Below, piece after piece: positions 47,859 through 56,378 of a stretch of DNA of 64,000 bases. Both the position numbers and the translations under genes were made by a program. The stretch is from an uncultured Alphaproteobacteria bacterium (GTDB taxonomy: Bacteria; Pseudomonadota; Alphaproteobacteria; UBA7985). The first letter of the stretch is position 1. Every line of letters begins with the position of its first letter. Below the pieces are notes generated by a model, which was given only the letters and a program-made list of their open reading frames with translations, made no database searches and had not been told where the DNA came from. The stretch is from contig CAJQLX010000038.1 of the NCBI GenBank assembly GCA_905479265.1, forward strand, positions 1 through 64,000, given 5' to 3'.

Positions 47859-48398
47859 ATGATTTTTTGGTTACACACAACCGGGATGCGTTGGCTTGCT
47901 GCTGCTGTCGTGGGTGGTGCGCTCGGGTTATCGACGATCGCGGGTGCTGAGTCAGACTCCGCCTCACCTGCAAGCGCTGACCCCTCATCTCACCCCGCAC
48001 CCCATGCCTTGGCGGGCCAGTGGTGGTTGAAATCCGTTTTTGACGAAGCAGGGGCTGCTATTTGGCTCGGCGGCGGTCAAGACGAGCCTATTACGATGAC
48101 GGTCAAGGCGGATGGTGATATTCACACCTTGGCGGCCTGCAACAGCTACTTTGGCAGCTTTGGCGCAGCGACCGGATTGAACGTCGCTCTGGACCCCCCT
48201 TTGATGATGACAACTCGGATCATGTGTTGGGGAGATTATCCGCCCGTGGTGCGGTTCGAGCGGATTGCTCGGTTTGATCGCGGCCCGGTAGAATTGACCC
48301 TGTTCGATGCAGACGACCGACGCGTGGCGACGTACATCGATATGACGGCGATGGCTGAAGCGCTGACGTTGGCGCGGGATCGAGAACGCGGTGAATAA
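47859..48398 (+). CDS. META-domain exported protein
   Basis: 179 residues with a signal peptide (about 10-32). The mature protein shows the META/HslJ pattern: LAGQWWLKSV near 51, IHTLAACNSYFGSFG (ACNxxxG motif) and TTRIMCWG. Such proteins are exported and linked to heat, novobiocin or motility phenotypes, function unclear. A ribosome site AAAGGACGG lies about 10 bases before ATG 47859; ATG 47886 is an alternative. Monocistronic after tRNA-Gly. Confidence 0.75.
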   Translation: MIFWLHTTGMRWLAAAVVGGALGLSTIAGAESDSASPASADPSSHPAPHALAGQWWLKSVFDEAGAAIWLGGGQDEPITMTVKADGDIHTLAACNSYFGSFGAATGLNVALDPPLMMTTRIMCWGDYPPVVRFERIARFDRGPVELTLFDADDRRVATYIDMTAMAEALTLARDRERGE

Positions 48399-48477
48399 GA
48401 AGGGCGGTGCCCTCTAAGTCTCGTCTTCACCGCCTTCCTGATCGTGTGGCGTGCTTCGCCGTTGGAGCCAAGCGTGC

Positions 48478-48807
48478 TTACTTGAGCAGCGTCGCGCCCG
48501 TTTCGGTGCGGACGATCAGACCGTCCTGAATCGTGTTGACGATCAGCACGGCTTCTTTGGTGCCATCAGGGAAACCCATGACTTGGTGCGAAACAACGAC
48601 TTCATCGTTTTCGTAGATGCAGCGGTTGTTGAAAAACTCAAGCTTGTCGCTGGCCATCATCTCAGCCATTGCCGGGCCCCAGTCTGCTTTGCTGACTTCC
48701 GTGCCCGTTTGGTGACGGACAAACACGTAGTCGTCGTGCAGCAAAGCCATGTAGCCATCAACATCGCGATCGTCGGTCGTTTTCATCATTTTTGCGTACA
48801 TAGACAT
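48478..48807 (-). CDS. NTF2/SnoaL-like protein
   Basis: 109 residues from ATG 48807, seven bases after CGGAGAA. The N-terminal helix YAKMMKTTDDRDVDGYMALLHDDYVFV, then TGTEVSKADW and the later strands NDEVVVSHQVMGF and KEAVLIVNTIQDG fit the NTF2-like fold (SnoaL or nuclear transport factor 2 family). The substrate or partner is unknown. A longer upstream frame to 48864 is less likely. It diverges from the small gene at 49127. Confidence 0.72.
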   Translation of the reverse strand: MSMYAKMMKTTDDRDVDGYMALLHDDYVFVRHQTGTEVSKADWGPAMAEMMASDKLEFFNNRCIYENDEVVVSHQVMGFPDGTKEAVLIVNTIQDGLIVRTETGATLLK

Positions 48808-49126
48808 GGATATTCTCCGTAATTCTTCAGTTTTGATTTCAGGATCAGCAGGCCAAAAACTCATTGCGATTTTACGACAAAAAAACAGTGAGTGAGCTGC
48901 TGTTATCCGAAATCAAGCCATTTAATGAATCATATGTAAAGAATTCAAATATAAAGCGCACCAAATTGCTCAAACTACGAGCGTGCCACGTTGACAATCA
49001 ATTTAAATATTTCACGGTAGAGCATCGAGTTGATGGAGCGATTGATTTGTAGTGGGTATGGTCAAATCTATAGTTCCATTGTGTCGATTGAATAAAATAA
49101 AACCATTTTAATATTGGAGTAAAAAA
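48808..49126. other. A/T-rich divergent intergenic region
   Basis: 319 bases, much richer in A/T than the surroundings. TTGACA (48991-48996) and TATAGT (49069-49074) are promoter-like hexamers for the plus strand but not well spaced with each other. Probably holds the promoters of both flanking small genes. Confidence 0.4.
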
Positions 49127-49459
49127 ATGGCAGCACTCGCAATGGTCATGCCCATCCTGCCCGGTAAGAAAGAAAAGTGGCTTGAAATGATCAACGGCAT
49201 CAATCAGCAGCCCGCCAAAGCTGAGTTTGACGCCATCCGCGAAAATGCAGGCTTGCATGAGCAGACATTCTTGCAGGAAACCCCACACGGCGACTTTGTG
49301 ATCCTGACGTACGAGGGCGACGATCCAGCAGCAGGCTGGGCGCAAATCATGCAGTCGATGGACGAAGACTTCGCTGCCTTTGCCTTGGACGTTCACGGCT
49401 TGGATGCTTCCGCGCCACCGCCAGCGCTTCCAAGCCTGGTCTATGACAGCCGCTCGTAA
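49127..49459 (+). CDS. Small ferredoxin-fold (ABM/EthD-like) protein
   Basis: 110 residues; GGAG eight bases upstream of ATG 49127. MVMPILPGKKEKWLEMI, REHAGLHEQTFLQETPHGD-like and VILTYEGDDPAAG stretches resemble small dimeric alpha/beta-barrel proteins of the antibiotic-monooxygenase or EthD type, where a strand-helix-strand pattern repeats. A catalytic role is unproven; no cofactor site is apparent. The C-terminus is Pro-rich (SAPPPALPSLVYDSR). Function unknown. Confidence 0.55.
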   Translation: MAALAMVMPILPGKKEKWLEMINGINQQPAKAEFDAIRENAGLHEQTFLQETPHGDFVILTYEGDDPAAGWAQIMQSMDEDFAAFALDVHGLDASAPPPALPSLVYDSRS

Positions 49460-49478
49460 GCCAAACGAGGGCCGACAT

Positions 49479-49511
49479 AAAAAACCGCTGGCGCGCTAAT
49501 TGGCGCGCCAG
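49479..49511 (-). terminator. Terminator overlapping the stop of the SpoU gene
   Basis: CTGGCGCGC (49511-49503 on the minus strand) pairs perfectly over nine bases with GCGCGCCAG (49496-49488), loop six bases, followed by CGG then TTTTTT (49484-49479). The stem includes the last codons and stop of the minus-strand methyltransferase gene. Confidence 0.75.
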
Positions 49512-50044
49512 TTCGTTCGCCCGGTGCGTGAGAAGCGACCCCCATGGACGTGGCCGTTTTTCGCTTCGGTTGGTCCCCCCGGGCGCACTGGCTTGGGCTG
49601 GTACTGCCCATGCTGCAAGTGCCGATCATAAAGAACAATCCCACCGGCCAACGCGACATTGACGCAAAACTTCGTTGGAATCTTTATCACGTGGTCACAG
49701 TGCTGCAGAATATCGGGCGTCAGCGAGCCTTTCTCCGGTCCCATGATGTAGGCAGCGCGGGAGGGGTGATTGAACGACGGCAATTCGACGGCGTCATCGG
49801 TCAACTCCACCCCCACAAGCTGCATCCCGCGCGGGCGGGACATGTCCTCAAGCGAGGGAAAATCGAAATAGGGCAGATGCAACTCGGCATTTGACGTATC
49901 CGCTTGGCGCACCTTTTGCCGTGTGACTTCAGAGCCAATGGTAAAGGTGTAAGCTGCGCCAAAGGCATGGGCTGTCCGCATCAGCGCGCCCATGTTTCGG
50001 GATTTGGAAATTTCCAGCACGCCTACGGCAAAGTACCCTCGCAT
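49496..50044 (-). CDS. SpoU/TrmH-family RNA methyltransferase
   Basis: 182 residues. The SPOUT fold shows YIMGPEKGSLTPDIL (motif 2, near 99) and IKIPTKFCVNVALAGGIVLYDR (motif 3; family IPM...SLNVSVA; here FCVNVALA). N-terminal SKSRNMGALMRTAHAFGAAY is motif 1 (NxG). It probably 2'-O-methylates a tRNA or rRNA; the exact target is unknown. ATG 50044 follows AAGGAA by seven bases. The C-terminal tail is basic. The intrinsic terminator at 49479-49511 overlaps its end. Confidence 0.85.
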   Translation of the reverse strand: MRGYFAVGVLEISKSRNMGALMRTAHAFGAAYTFTIGSEVTRQKVRQADTSNAELHLPYFDFPSLEDMSRPRGMQLVGVELTDDAVELPSFNHPSRAAYIMGPEKGSLTPDILQHCDHVIKIPTKFCVNVALAGGIVLYDRHLQHGQYQPKPVRPGGPTEAKNGHVHGGRFSRTGRTNWRAN

Positions 50045-50180
50045 GAACCATTCCTTGTGCAAATTCAGCCCGATCCACCAATGGCCCTAAGCCACGTGGA
50101 TGTCAAAACACAGCCCGATCAACGCTGGACTGCTGAAAAAATCCGTGCAGGGGCGAAGGGCATGGGTGAGACTTAGCTCT

Positions 50181-51113
50181 ATGAGTAAGGTCAAAGCCGC
50201 AGAAACCCCCCTTTCCCCCAACAACGCGCGCGCCATTGTGTGGATGGTGGTGTCCGTGATCTGCTTTTCCGTGATGAGCTTGTGCGTGAAGCAGGCCTCG
50301 AACGCGGGTGTTGAGCCGTTTCAGATTGTGTTCGCGCGCGTGCTCTTTGGCTTCATCGCCATTTTGCCGTTCGCCGTGATCGCCGGACCGCGTTCCGTTC
50401 TGGCCACAAAACGTCCTTTGCGCCACATGCTGCGATCGATGGTTGGTGTGAGTGCTATGGCGATGCTGTTTTTTGCGTTCAGCAAGCTGAACATGACCGA
50501 AACGGTTGCCCTAAACTTCACGGTCCCCTTCTTTGTCACCATCGGTGCGGTTTTATTTCTGGGCGAGACCATCCGCATGCGCCGGATCGCAGCCACGGTC
50601 GTGGGTTTCTTGGGCGTGTTGGTGGTCGCGCAGCCGTGGAGCCAAGCGCTGGTCTGGGCGCAGCTTTTGCCGCTGCTAGCAGCGGTACTGATGGCAACGG
50701 CGTTCCTGGTGGTCAAAGATCTGGTTAAGACCGAAAGCACCATTCGCATGGTGACGTTCCAAGGCTTTTGGATGTCCGTTTACACCGTTGTTCCGGCGAT
50801 GCTGGTTTGGAAAGATCTGAGTTTGGAGATTTGGATCTTGCTGATCGTGGCGGGATTTATCGCAACCGCTGGCCAGTGGGCTTTGACGCTTGCCGCCCGT
50901 CAGGGGGAAGCGTCAGCGGTCATGCCGTTTGATTATCTGCGTTTGCCGTTTGTCGCCCTGCTGGAGCTGACCATCCTCGGCGTTATCCCCCAAGTGGCCA
51001 GCCTGGCCGGCGGTGCCATTATCGCAATCGCGGCCATCTACATCGCTCGCCGAGAAGCCCAAGTCAGCAAGCGCGCGCTGGTGGCGGAGTCCAAGACGTT
51101 CCCCAAGACCTGA
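50181..51113 (+). CDS. EamA/DMT-family transporter
   Basis: 310 residues with about ten hydrophobic segments in two EamA repeats (first repeat near VWMVVSVICFSVMSLCVKQA, second near LLPLLAAVLMATAFLVVKDL). DMT transporters export amino acids, nucleotides or metabolites; the substrate is unknown. The start ATG 50181 gives MSKVKAAETP; an upstream start at 50100 would be inside a divergent gap. It converges on ftsK. Confidence 0.85.
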   Translation: MSKVKAAETPLSPNNARAIVWMVVSVICFSVMSLCVKQASNAGVEPFQIVFARVLFGFIAILPFAVIAGPRSVLATKRPLRHMLRSMVGVSAMAMLFFAFSKLNMTETVALNFTVPFFVTIGAVLFLGETIRMRRIAATVVGFLGVLVVAQPWSQALVWAQLLPLLAAVLMATAFLVVKDLVKTESTIRMVTFQGFWMSVYTVVPAMLVWKDLSLEIWILLIVAGFIATAGQWALTLAARQGEASAVMPFDYLRLPFVALLELTILGVIPQVASLAGGAIIAIAAIYIARREAQVSKRALVAESKTFPKT

Positions 51114-51126
51114 GCGTCACGCCGCC

Positions 51127-53973
51127 TTAGTCGATGTAAATATCGCGCTTGCCGGTTTTGTCTGGCGGACCAACCAACCCTTCGTTTTCCATACGCTCGA
51201 TCAGCCGCGCAGCGCGGTTATAGCCGATGGACAGCTTGCGTTGGATATAGGACGTGCTGGCGCGCTGGTCATTGGTGACGATCTGAACGGCCTTTTGATA
51301 CAGGTCGCCGTCTGCGTCTTCTTCCTCCCCGCTGCCAAACATATCCGCTTGGTCGTCTTCACCCATAAACGCGCTGCTGTCGTTGGTCAGCGTATCGACA
51401 AACTCCGGCTCGCCCTGATTGCGCAAGTGTTGGACGACGGCCTGAACTTCTTCGGTGCTGACAAAGGCAGAATGCACGCGCGTCGGGCGACGCCCCTCGG
51501 CGCTGAACAGCATGTCACCAACGCGCAAGAGCTGCTCGGCGCCCGGCTCGTCGAGAATGGTGCGAGAATCAATTTTGGTCCGCACGTAAAGCGAGATGCG
51601 GCTTGGGATGTTGGCTTTGATCGTGCCGGTAATCACGTCAACAGACGGGCGCTGGGTCGCTGTGATGACGTGAATGCCCGCCGCACGGCCCATTTGGGTC
51701 AGGCGCTGCAGCGAGGATTCGATGTCTTTCTTCGCCAGCTCCATCAAATCCGCCAACTCATCGACGATCAGAACGATGTAAGGCATGGGCTTGAGCGGTA
51801 ATTCGCGTTCTTCGTATTCAGGCTGGCCCGAATCCGGGTCAAAGCCGGTCTGCACCCGCTGGACAATGGCCTCACCGTCGGCAATGGCCTGATCAATGCG
51901 CTCGTTGTAGTCAAGGATGCCCCGCACTTCGAGCTTCATCATCGTCTCGTAGCGGTCTTCCATCTCTCGCACGGCCCACTTGAGCGCAACAATCGCCCGG
52001 CGAGGGTCGGTGACAACGGGTGACAGCAAGTGGGGAATGCGGTCGTAGAGCGAGAGTTCCAGCATCTTCGGATCGATCATGATCAACTTCAGCCGCTCTG
52101 GCGGTAGCGCATAGAGCAAAGAGAGGATCATGCCGTTCAGCGAGACCGACTTACCCGAACCTGTCGTTCCGGCAATCAGCAAGTGCGGCGCACGGGCCAA
52201 ATCGGCAACCGTTGGGTTGCCCGCAATATCGATCCCCAAGGCCAAAGGCAGACGCGCTTTTCCGTCGGTGAAGGCATCACTGTCGATGATCTGACGCAGG
52301 TTAACCGGCGTGCGTGATTCGTTCGGCAATTCGATACCGATCACGGATGTCCCAGGCACCACGGCGATCCGCGTGGAATGGGCGGCCATAGCGCGCTTGA
52401 TGTCATCCGCCAGCGAGACGACCCGTGCGATCCGCTGACCGGGTGCGGGGGCGAATTCGAACAGCGTAACAACAGGGCCAGGACGGGCGTTGACGACGCG
52501 GCCTTTGATCTTGAACTCATCCAGCGCCTGTTCCAGCTGCTCAATGCGCTGGGCCAAATCTTCGGGCGAGAGCCCTTTTTGCACGACTTCATCCGGGTAA
52601 ACCAAATGGTCAACCGAAGGCGCCTGAAACGGTCCAGAATAGGCAGGTTGCGGGCCGGTGGGCTGCACGCCTATTCGGGTGACACGTTTGGGGGCTTCGT
52701 TCAGGGCTGCGTTTACGTGGCGCTCGGCGGTGCTTGGCGCGGCGCGTGGCGTGGTTAGGGGCGCGACTTGGGGCGTTGGCTGTGGCTCGGTTGGTACGGC
52801 CTTGATCGCCGCCGGCTCTTCGTTCAGGTCAAAGGCCGCTGCGACCGGATCTTCGAAATGATCGTCCACGGGCTCAGGCGCAAGGTTTTCGAGAAAGGGA
52901 TCTGCGATTTCGGGTTTAGGGTCCGTACGCGGCTTGAGGAAGGACCAGCTTGGCGCGACCGTTTCCGCGCTGTCGAGCCGAACGCCGTAGGTGGTTTGTC
53001 CATAAGCGCGTCCAGCGTGGTCTATGCCGTCTGCTTCTTCTTCGCCGTATAGGTCAACGGATCCAGCAGGGGGCGCGGTTTCGACGGTAAAGTCATCGCG
53101 CTCGGAATCCGGGACGTAGACGGTGTCATTTTCGGCCAGTTTTACTCGGACCGCGTTGGGGTCGGAGTAAACCTCTTGCACTTCTTCATCGTCGTCGACG
53201 AACTGCGGGCCAGCGCCATCATCGTAGGGGTCATCAAGATCAGACCAAGCGCCACCGACAATGGGGCTCGCCTCGCGCTCAAACGGCGAAGGATCAGCGG
53301 CGGCAAAGTCGTCCGCAAGGTCAGTCTGTCCACCATCCCGATGCGCGCCGTAGGACGACATGAGGCTGCCATCCAACCCAAGCGCATAAATCAGGCCCAG
53401 TGCCCCGCCGACAAAACACAGCACGGTGCTCAAGGCTTTTGGCAGGAACAACCAGCGTTGGAAATTCTCCAACACCAGCAAGCCCCCGGCACCCCCGGCA
53501 CTGGCGGGCTTGGTCCAATCAGACTGGAAGGGCAAGGACGAGAGCACAGCGGCGATCATCAACACAGCCGGCAGGGCCGCCAGCACACGCAGGGTGACCG
53601 CAGACCGGTGAAGCTGAAACAGGCAAACAAACGCCCAATGCGCCAGCACCAGAGGGACCAGATAGGCCGCGACACCAAAGGTCTGCAGCAAGACATCTGC
53701 GGTAAACGCCCCCGGCGCGCCAATCCAGTTCTGTGCTGCGCGGGTGGTTGCTGTGTTCAGCGAGGGGTCCGCCGCGTTAAAGGTCAGCAGTGAGAGCGTC
53801 GTCAGGGCGACCAAGACCGCGAGAACCAGTCCCAGCAGTCGAAACATCCGATTGCGCGCCGCCAAACCTGTGCCTGTGGGCATGACGCCTTGTGGCATCA
53901 AGCGACGAAGGAAGCGAAAGGGGCCTCTGCGAGGAGAATCTGAGCCGCTGCGCGGCGGATAGGAATAAGACAT
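51127..53973 (-). CDS. ftsK: DNA translocase FtsK
   Basis: 948 residues. N-terminal four membrane segments (about 38-180) anchor it at the septum, an acidic and Pro-rich linker (about 200-460) follows, and the motor domain carries the P-loop AGTTGSGKSVSLN near 600 and Walker B IVLIVDELADLME. The C-terminal winged-helix gamma domain (STSYIQRKLSIGYNRAARLIERME) that reads KOPS is present. It moves chromosome ends to dif during division. ATG 53973 (MSYSYPPRSG) is used; upstream frame to 54069 is not conserved. Confidence 0.95.
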   Translation of the reverse strand: MSYSYPPRSGSDSPRRGPFRFLRRLMPQGVMPTGTGLAARNRMFRLLGLVLAVLVALTTLSLLTFNAADPSLNTATTRAAQNWIGAPGAFTADVLLQTFGVAAYLVPLVLAHWAFVCLFQLHRSAVTLRVLAALPAVLMIAAVLSSLPFQSDWTKPASAGGAGGLLVLENFQRWLFLPKALSTVLCFVGGALGLIYALGLDGSLMSSYGAHRDGGQTDLADDFAAADPSPFEREASPIVGGAWSDLDDPYDDGAGPQFVDDDEEVQEVYSDPNAVRVKLAENDTVYVPDSERDDFTVETAPPAGSVDLYGEEEADGIDHAGRAYGQTTYGVRLDSAETVAPSWSFLKPRTDPKPEIADPFLENLAPEPVDDHFEDPVAAAFDLNEEPAAIKAVPTEPQPTPQVAPLTTPRAAPSTAERHVNAALNEAPKRVTRIGVQPTGPQPAYSGPFQAPSVDHLVYPDEVVQKGLSPEDLAQRIEQLEQALDEFKIKGRVVNARPGPVVTLFEFAPAPGQRIARVVSLADDIKRAMAAHSTRIAVVPGTSVIGIELPNESRTPVNLRQIIDSDAFTDGKARLPLALGIDIAGNPTVADLARAPHLLIAGTTGSGKSVSLNGMILSLLYALPPERLKLIMIDPKMLELSLYDRIPHLLSPVVTDPRRAIVALKWAVREMEDRYETMMKLEVRGILDYNERIDQAIADGEAIVQRVQTGFDPDSGQPEYEERELPLKPMPYIVLIVDELADLMELAKKDIESSLQRLTQMGRAAGIHVITATQRPSVDVITGTIKANIPSRISLYVRTKIDSRTILDEPGAEQLLRVGDMLFSAEGRRPTRVHSAFVSTEEVQAVVQHLRNQGEPEFVDTLTNDSSAFMGEDDQADMFGSGEEEDADGDLYQKAVQIVTNDQRASTSYIQRKLSIGYNRAARLIERMENEGLVGPPDKTGKRDIYID

Positions 53974-54172
53974 TGAACGCCTGAAATTGTCGTCTTTGCA
54001 AATCGAAGCGCTCGTCCGTTGCTCCATGAAAACGGAGCTCGCGCAAACGCATAAAACCAATATCAACATTATTACGCGCTAATTCTGCGCTTTTCAATGC
54101 CTTAGCGCATAATTCTAGTGTGGTGGCTTAGGAAGCGTGATGGGTCACGGCGGCAGTCTGGGGCGGAACAAT

Positions 54173-54213
54173 AAAAAAACCGGTGCTTCCATGAAGGAAG
54201 AGCACCGGTTTTG
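54173..54213 (-). terminator. Intrinsic terminator of glnB
   Basis: On the minus strand ACCGGTGCTCTTCC pairs with GGAAGCACCGGT (12 bp, one bulge) around a short loop and is followed by a T7 run (54179-54173). It lies 24 bases beyond the glnB stop. The right side also has GGTTTT, so it may serve both strands. Confidence 0.9.
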
Positions 54214-54236
54214 CTGTCTCAGACGAGGAAGCGGGT

Positions 54237-54575
54237 TTAAAGCGCTGAGGCGTCGGTTTCGCCCGTACGGATCCGAATGGCCTGCTCAAGATCGAGAACG
54301 AAGATCTTGCCATCACCAATGGCGCCTGTGTTGGCGGCGCTTTGGATCGCTTCGACAACGGCCTCAGCCTTGTCACCGGGAACCGCCAGCTCGATTTTCA
54401 CTTTCGGCAGGAAGTTTACCGTGTATTCAGCGCCGCGGTAGATTTCCGTGTGACCCTTCTGCCGGCCATAGCCCTTAACTTCCGTGGCAGTCAGACCTTC
54501 GATCCCCAATTCAGTCAGGCGATCACGGACTGGCTCCAGCTTTGATGGCTTAATTACAGCTACTACCCACTTCAT
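54237..54575 (-). CDS. glnB: PII nitrogen regulatory protein
   Basis: 112-residue trimeric PII signal protein. It senses 2-oxoglutarate and ATP/ADP and is uridylylated at Y51; that residue is in YRGAEYTVNF. The GYGRQKGHTEIY T-loop start and IGDGKIFVLD stretch are intact. The gene stands alone; neither glnA nor amtB is adjacent here. The choice between glnB and glnK rests on convention. A candidate sigma-54 promoter and a strong hairpin lie upstream, and a terminator follows. Confidence 0.93.
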   Translation of the reverse strand: MKWVVAVIKPSKLEPVRDRLTELGIEGLTATEVKGYGRQKGHTEIYRGAEYTVNFLPKVKIELAVPGDKAEAVVEAIQSAANTGAIGDGKIFVLDLEQAIRIRTGETDASAL

Positions 54576-54648
54576 ATTCGTACCTATTCATTCAGTGTTT
54601 GTTTTTAGGTGCTGGTCCACCGTAGCGGCGTCCAGCGGTTGCGACAAC

Positions 54649-54699
54649 GGGCGAGGCTGTGGTCCCCTTGGGGAGGAAATAGGACCGCGAGCCGCGCCT
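54649..54699. ncRNA. Long hairpin in glnB leader (structured RNA candidate)
   Basis: Arms 54650-54665 and 54682-54698 pair over about 15 positions with two G.T pairs, one A.G mismatch and one bulge, around a 16-base loop that itself can form CCCC-TT-GGGG. It lies 75-125 bases before the glnB start, within the predicted leader on the minus strand, and 300 bases before the plus-strand hydroxylase. It does not match a riboswitch I know. Confidence 0.4.
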
Positions 54700-54772
54700 G
54701 AGCCTTGTTGCGATGGACCCAGCGCTCGGGAGGAAAATCAAGCGCTGTGCTTTTCGTCACAGGGTTAGACAT

Positions 54773-54789
54773 ACCAAGATGCGTGCCAA
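54773..54789 (-). promoter_or_regulatory. Candidate sigma-54 promoter of glnB
   Basis: On the minus strand TTGGCACG (54789-54782) then four bases and TTGGT (54777-54773). This matches the sigma-54 consensus TGGCAC-N5-TTGCW except that the -12 GC is GG. A start near 54763 would give a leader of about 190 bases containing the hairpin at 54649-54699. Nitrogen control of glnB by NtrC and sigma-54 is common in this group. Confidence 0.45.
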
Positions 54790-54993
54790 CTTTTTAACCA
54801 GTCTATAAATCGTTAATAAACAGAGGCTTATTACATCATGTATAAAACTATGCTCAAAATTACATCAGGAACCCGTGCCTTAAAACGCGTCACTGCACAA
54901 ATTCTGGGCAGATCAGAGTTTGCTTTCAAGGGTGATTCCCCAGCAAGGCTTCCTATATGCTTAGAATAGCCTTTTGACTTGGAACGCGACCCC

Positions 54994-56172
54994 ATGAGCC
55001 ATCCGAAAACTGTGCAGGAAATTGTGATCGTCGGCGCTGGTCTGGCAGGCTTGATCCAGTATCGGGCTCTGCAGTCCCGTGGCTTCAAGCCGTTTCTGAT
55101 TGACCCACGGCCCCAGCACGCGCTGGGCCTGTCGAACGCCGACACCCGCTCGACCGCGTTGACGCCACGGGCGGTGGGCTTGCTGGGCCTGTCCGACGAC
55201 TGGCTGCGCGAGCATGGTCAGCAGATTACGGAAATGGTTGTCGATGGTGGGTTGAGCCCGGCGCTGCGGCGCGAGGCGTCCTTGAATTTGGACAGTGGGG
55301 CGTGGGTGGTGTTCAACCGTGATTTAACCCAGTTTTTGCTCGACACGACGGACATTCAGGGACGGTTCGAGCAGGCGGTGGTTGGCAGCGCGGTCGAAGG
55401 GGGTCAGCGGATTGTTCGCCTGAACGATGGTCATCAAATCGGGGCGCGCGTGGTCATCGCAGCGGACGGGAAAAACTCGCAACTGCGGCGGGCCGAAGAT
55501 ATTCAAAGCCACCAGCGTGATTTCCATCAGACAGCCCTCACCGGTCGCATCAAGCACACCGCCCCCCATCAGGGCCGCGCATTCCAACGCTTCCTCCCCG
55601 GCGGGACGCTGGCTTTCCTGCCCCTCAGATCCGACGACAAGGACGGGAATCACGCCAGCAGTTTCATCTGGGTTGAGCCAACGTCGAAGGCCAAAGGCCT
55701 ATTCTCTTTGTCGCCTGACACCTTGGTTGAACGCATGCAGGTTCGGTTCGGTGATGCACTTGGAACGTTGAGCGCGCCACAGGATCCGGCTTGGGGGCAG
55801 TTTCCTTTGCGGGCGCATCATTGCGAGACAATCGTGGGCGAGCGCTTGGCGCTGATCGGAGAAGCCGCGCACGCCATGCATCCTTTGGCGGGCCAAGGTC
55901 TGAACATGACCATAAAAGATGCGGCCGCACTCACCGAAGTTTTGGTTGCTCAGCGTCGCTTGGGTCTGGATGGGGGTGATGGACAGGCGCTGCTGGACTA
56001 TCAGCGCGAGCGGCGCGCAGACACGGCACGCATCACCGCGCTCACCACCGGGTTGCACGATGTCCTGGACCGCAGCCCAGCACCGGTTCGGGCCTTGGCG
56101 GCCTCAGGGTTGGAGATGATCGAACGCTTTCCGCCGATTAAAGCCTTGCTCCGCCGCGAAGCCGACCGCTAG
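54994..56172 (+). CDS. UbiH/UbiF-family FAD monooxygenase
   Basis: 392 residues. Ubiquinone-type hydroxylase with the FAD Rossmann motif [15 protein letters not shown] (about 11-25), a middle DG motif ([14 protein letters not shown] near 157) and the second FAD motif [21 protein letters not shown] (near 284, usual GDAAH has E for D). It adds a ring hydroxyl in ubiquinone synthesis, but which carbon cannot be told. ATG 54994 follows GGAAC. It overlaps the convergent Trm112 gene by four bases. Confidence 0.87.
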   Translation: MSHPKTVQEIVIVGAGLAGLIQYRALQSRGFKPFLIDPRPQHALGLSNADTRSTALTPRAVGLLGLSDDWLREHGQQITEMVVDGGLSPALRREASLNLDSGAWVVFNRDLTQFLLDTTDIQGRFEQAVVGSAVEGGQRIVRLNDGHQIGARVVIAADGKNSQLRRAEDIQSHQRDFHQTALTGRIKHTAPHQGRAFQRFLPGGTLAFLPLRSDDKDGNHASSFIWVEPTSKAKGLFSLSPDTLVERMQVRFGDALGTLSAPQDPAWGQFPLRAHHCETIVGERLALIGEAAHAMHPLAGQGLNMTIKDAAALTEVLVAQRRLGLDGGDGQALLDYQRERRADTARITALTTGLHDVLDRSPAPVRALAASGLEMIERFPPIKALLRREADR

Positions 56173-56369
56173 AGCCGACGCGCTTCTTCGACCAATAGAA
56201 TCGGAATCCCGTCGCGGATCGGAAAAGCCAAGCCCGCCTGCTCTGACACCAACTCCTGTGCCTGCCGGTCCAAATGAAGCGTTGCTTTCGTCAGCGGACA
56301 CACGAGCAGCTCCAGCATGCGGGGGTCCGGTGTGTTCTCGGGGCTTTCAATCGGCGTTTCGTCAGTCAC
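56169..56369 (-). CDS. Trm112-family protein
   Basis: 66 residues, GTG start. [16 protein letters not shown] near 19 and [13 protein letters not shown] near 47 mark the small Trm112/YcaR fold; the paired zinc cysteines are reduced to one C. The bacterial role is unclear; the eukaryotic relative activates methyltransferases. It follows the LON-domain gene by 9 bases. Confidence 0.88.
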   Translation of the reverse strand: MTDETPIESPENTPDPRMLELLVCPLTKATLHLDRQAQELVSEQAGLAFPIRDGIPILLVEEARRL

Positions 56370-56378
56370 AAGACGTCC

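Larger units (their letters stand above)
54576..54993. other. Intergenic region glnB / FAD hydroxylase
   Basis: 418 bases without a gene. On the minus side it holds the candidate glnB promoter and leader hairpin. On the plus side an A/T-rich part (54788-54870) may carry the hydroxylase promoter. Confidence 0.45.

Noticed and set aside
48399-48470. GGCGGTG/CACCGCC stem between the META and NTF2-like genes
   Set aside because: The loop is long and no T-run follows; it could be chance in GC-rich DNA.
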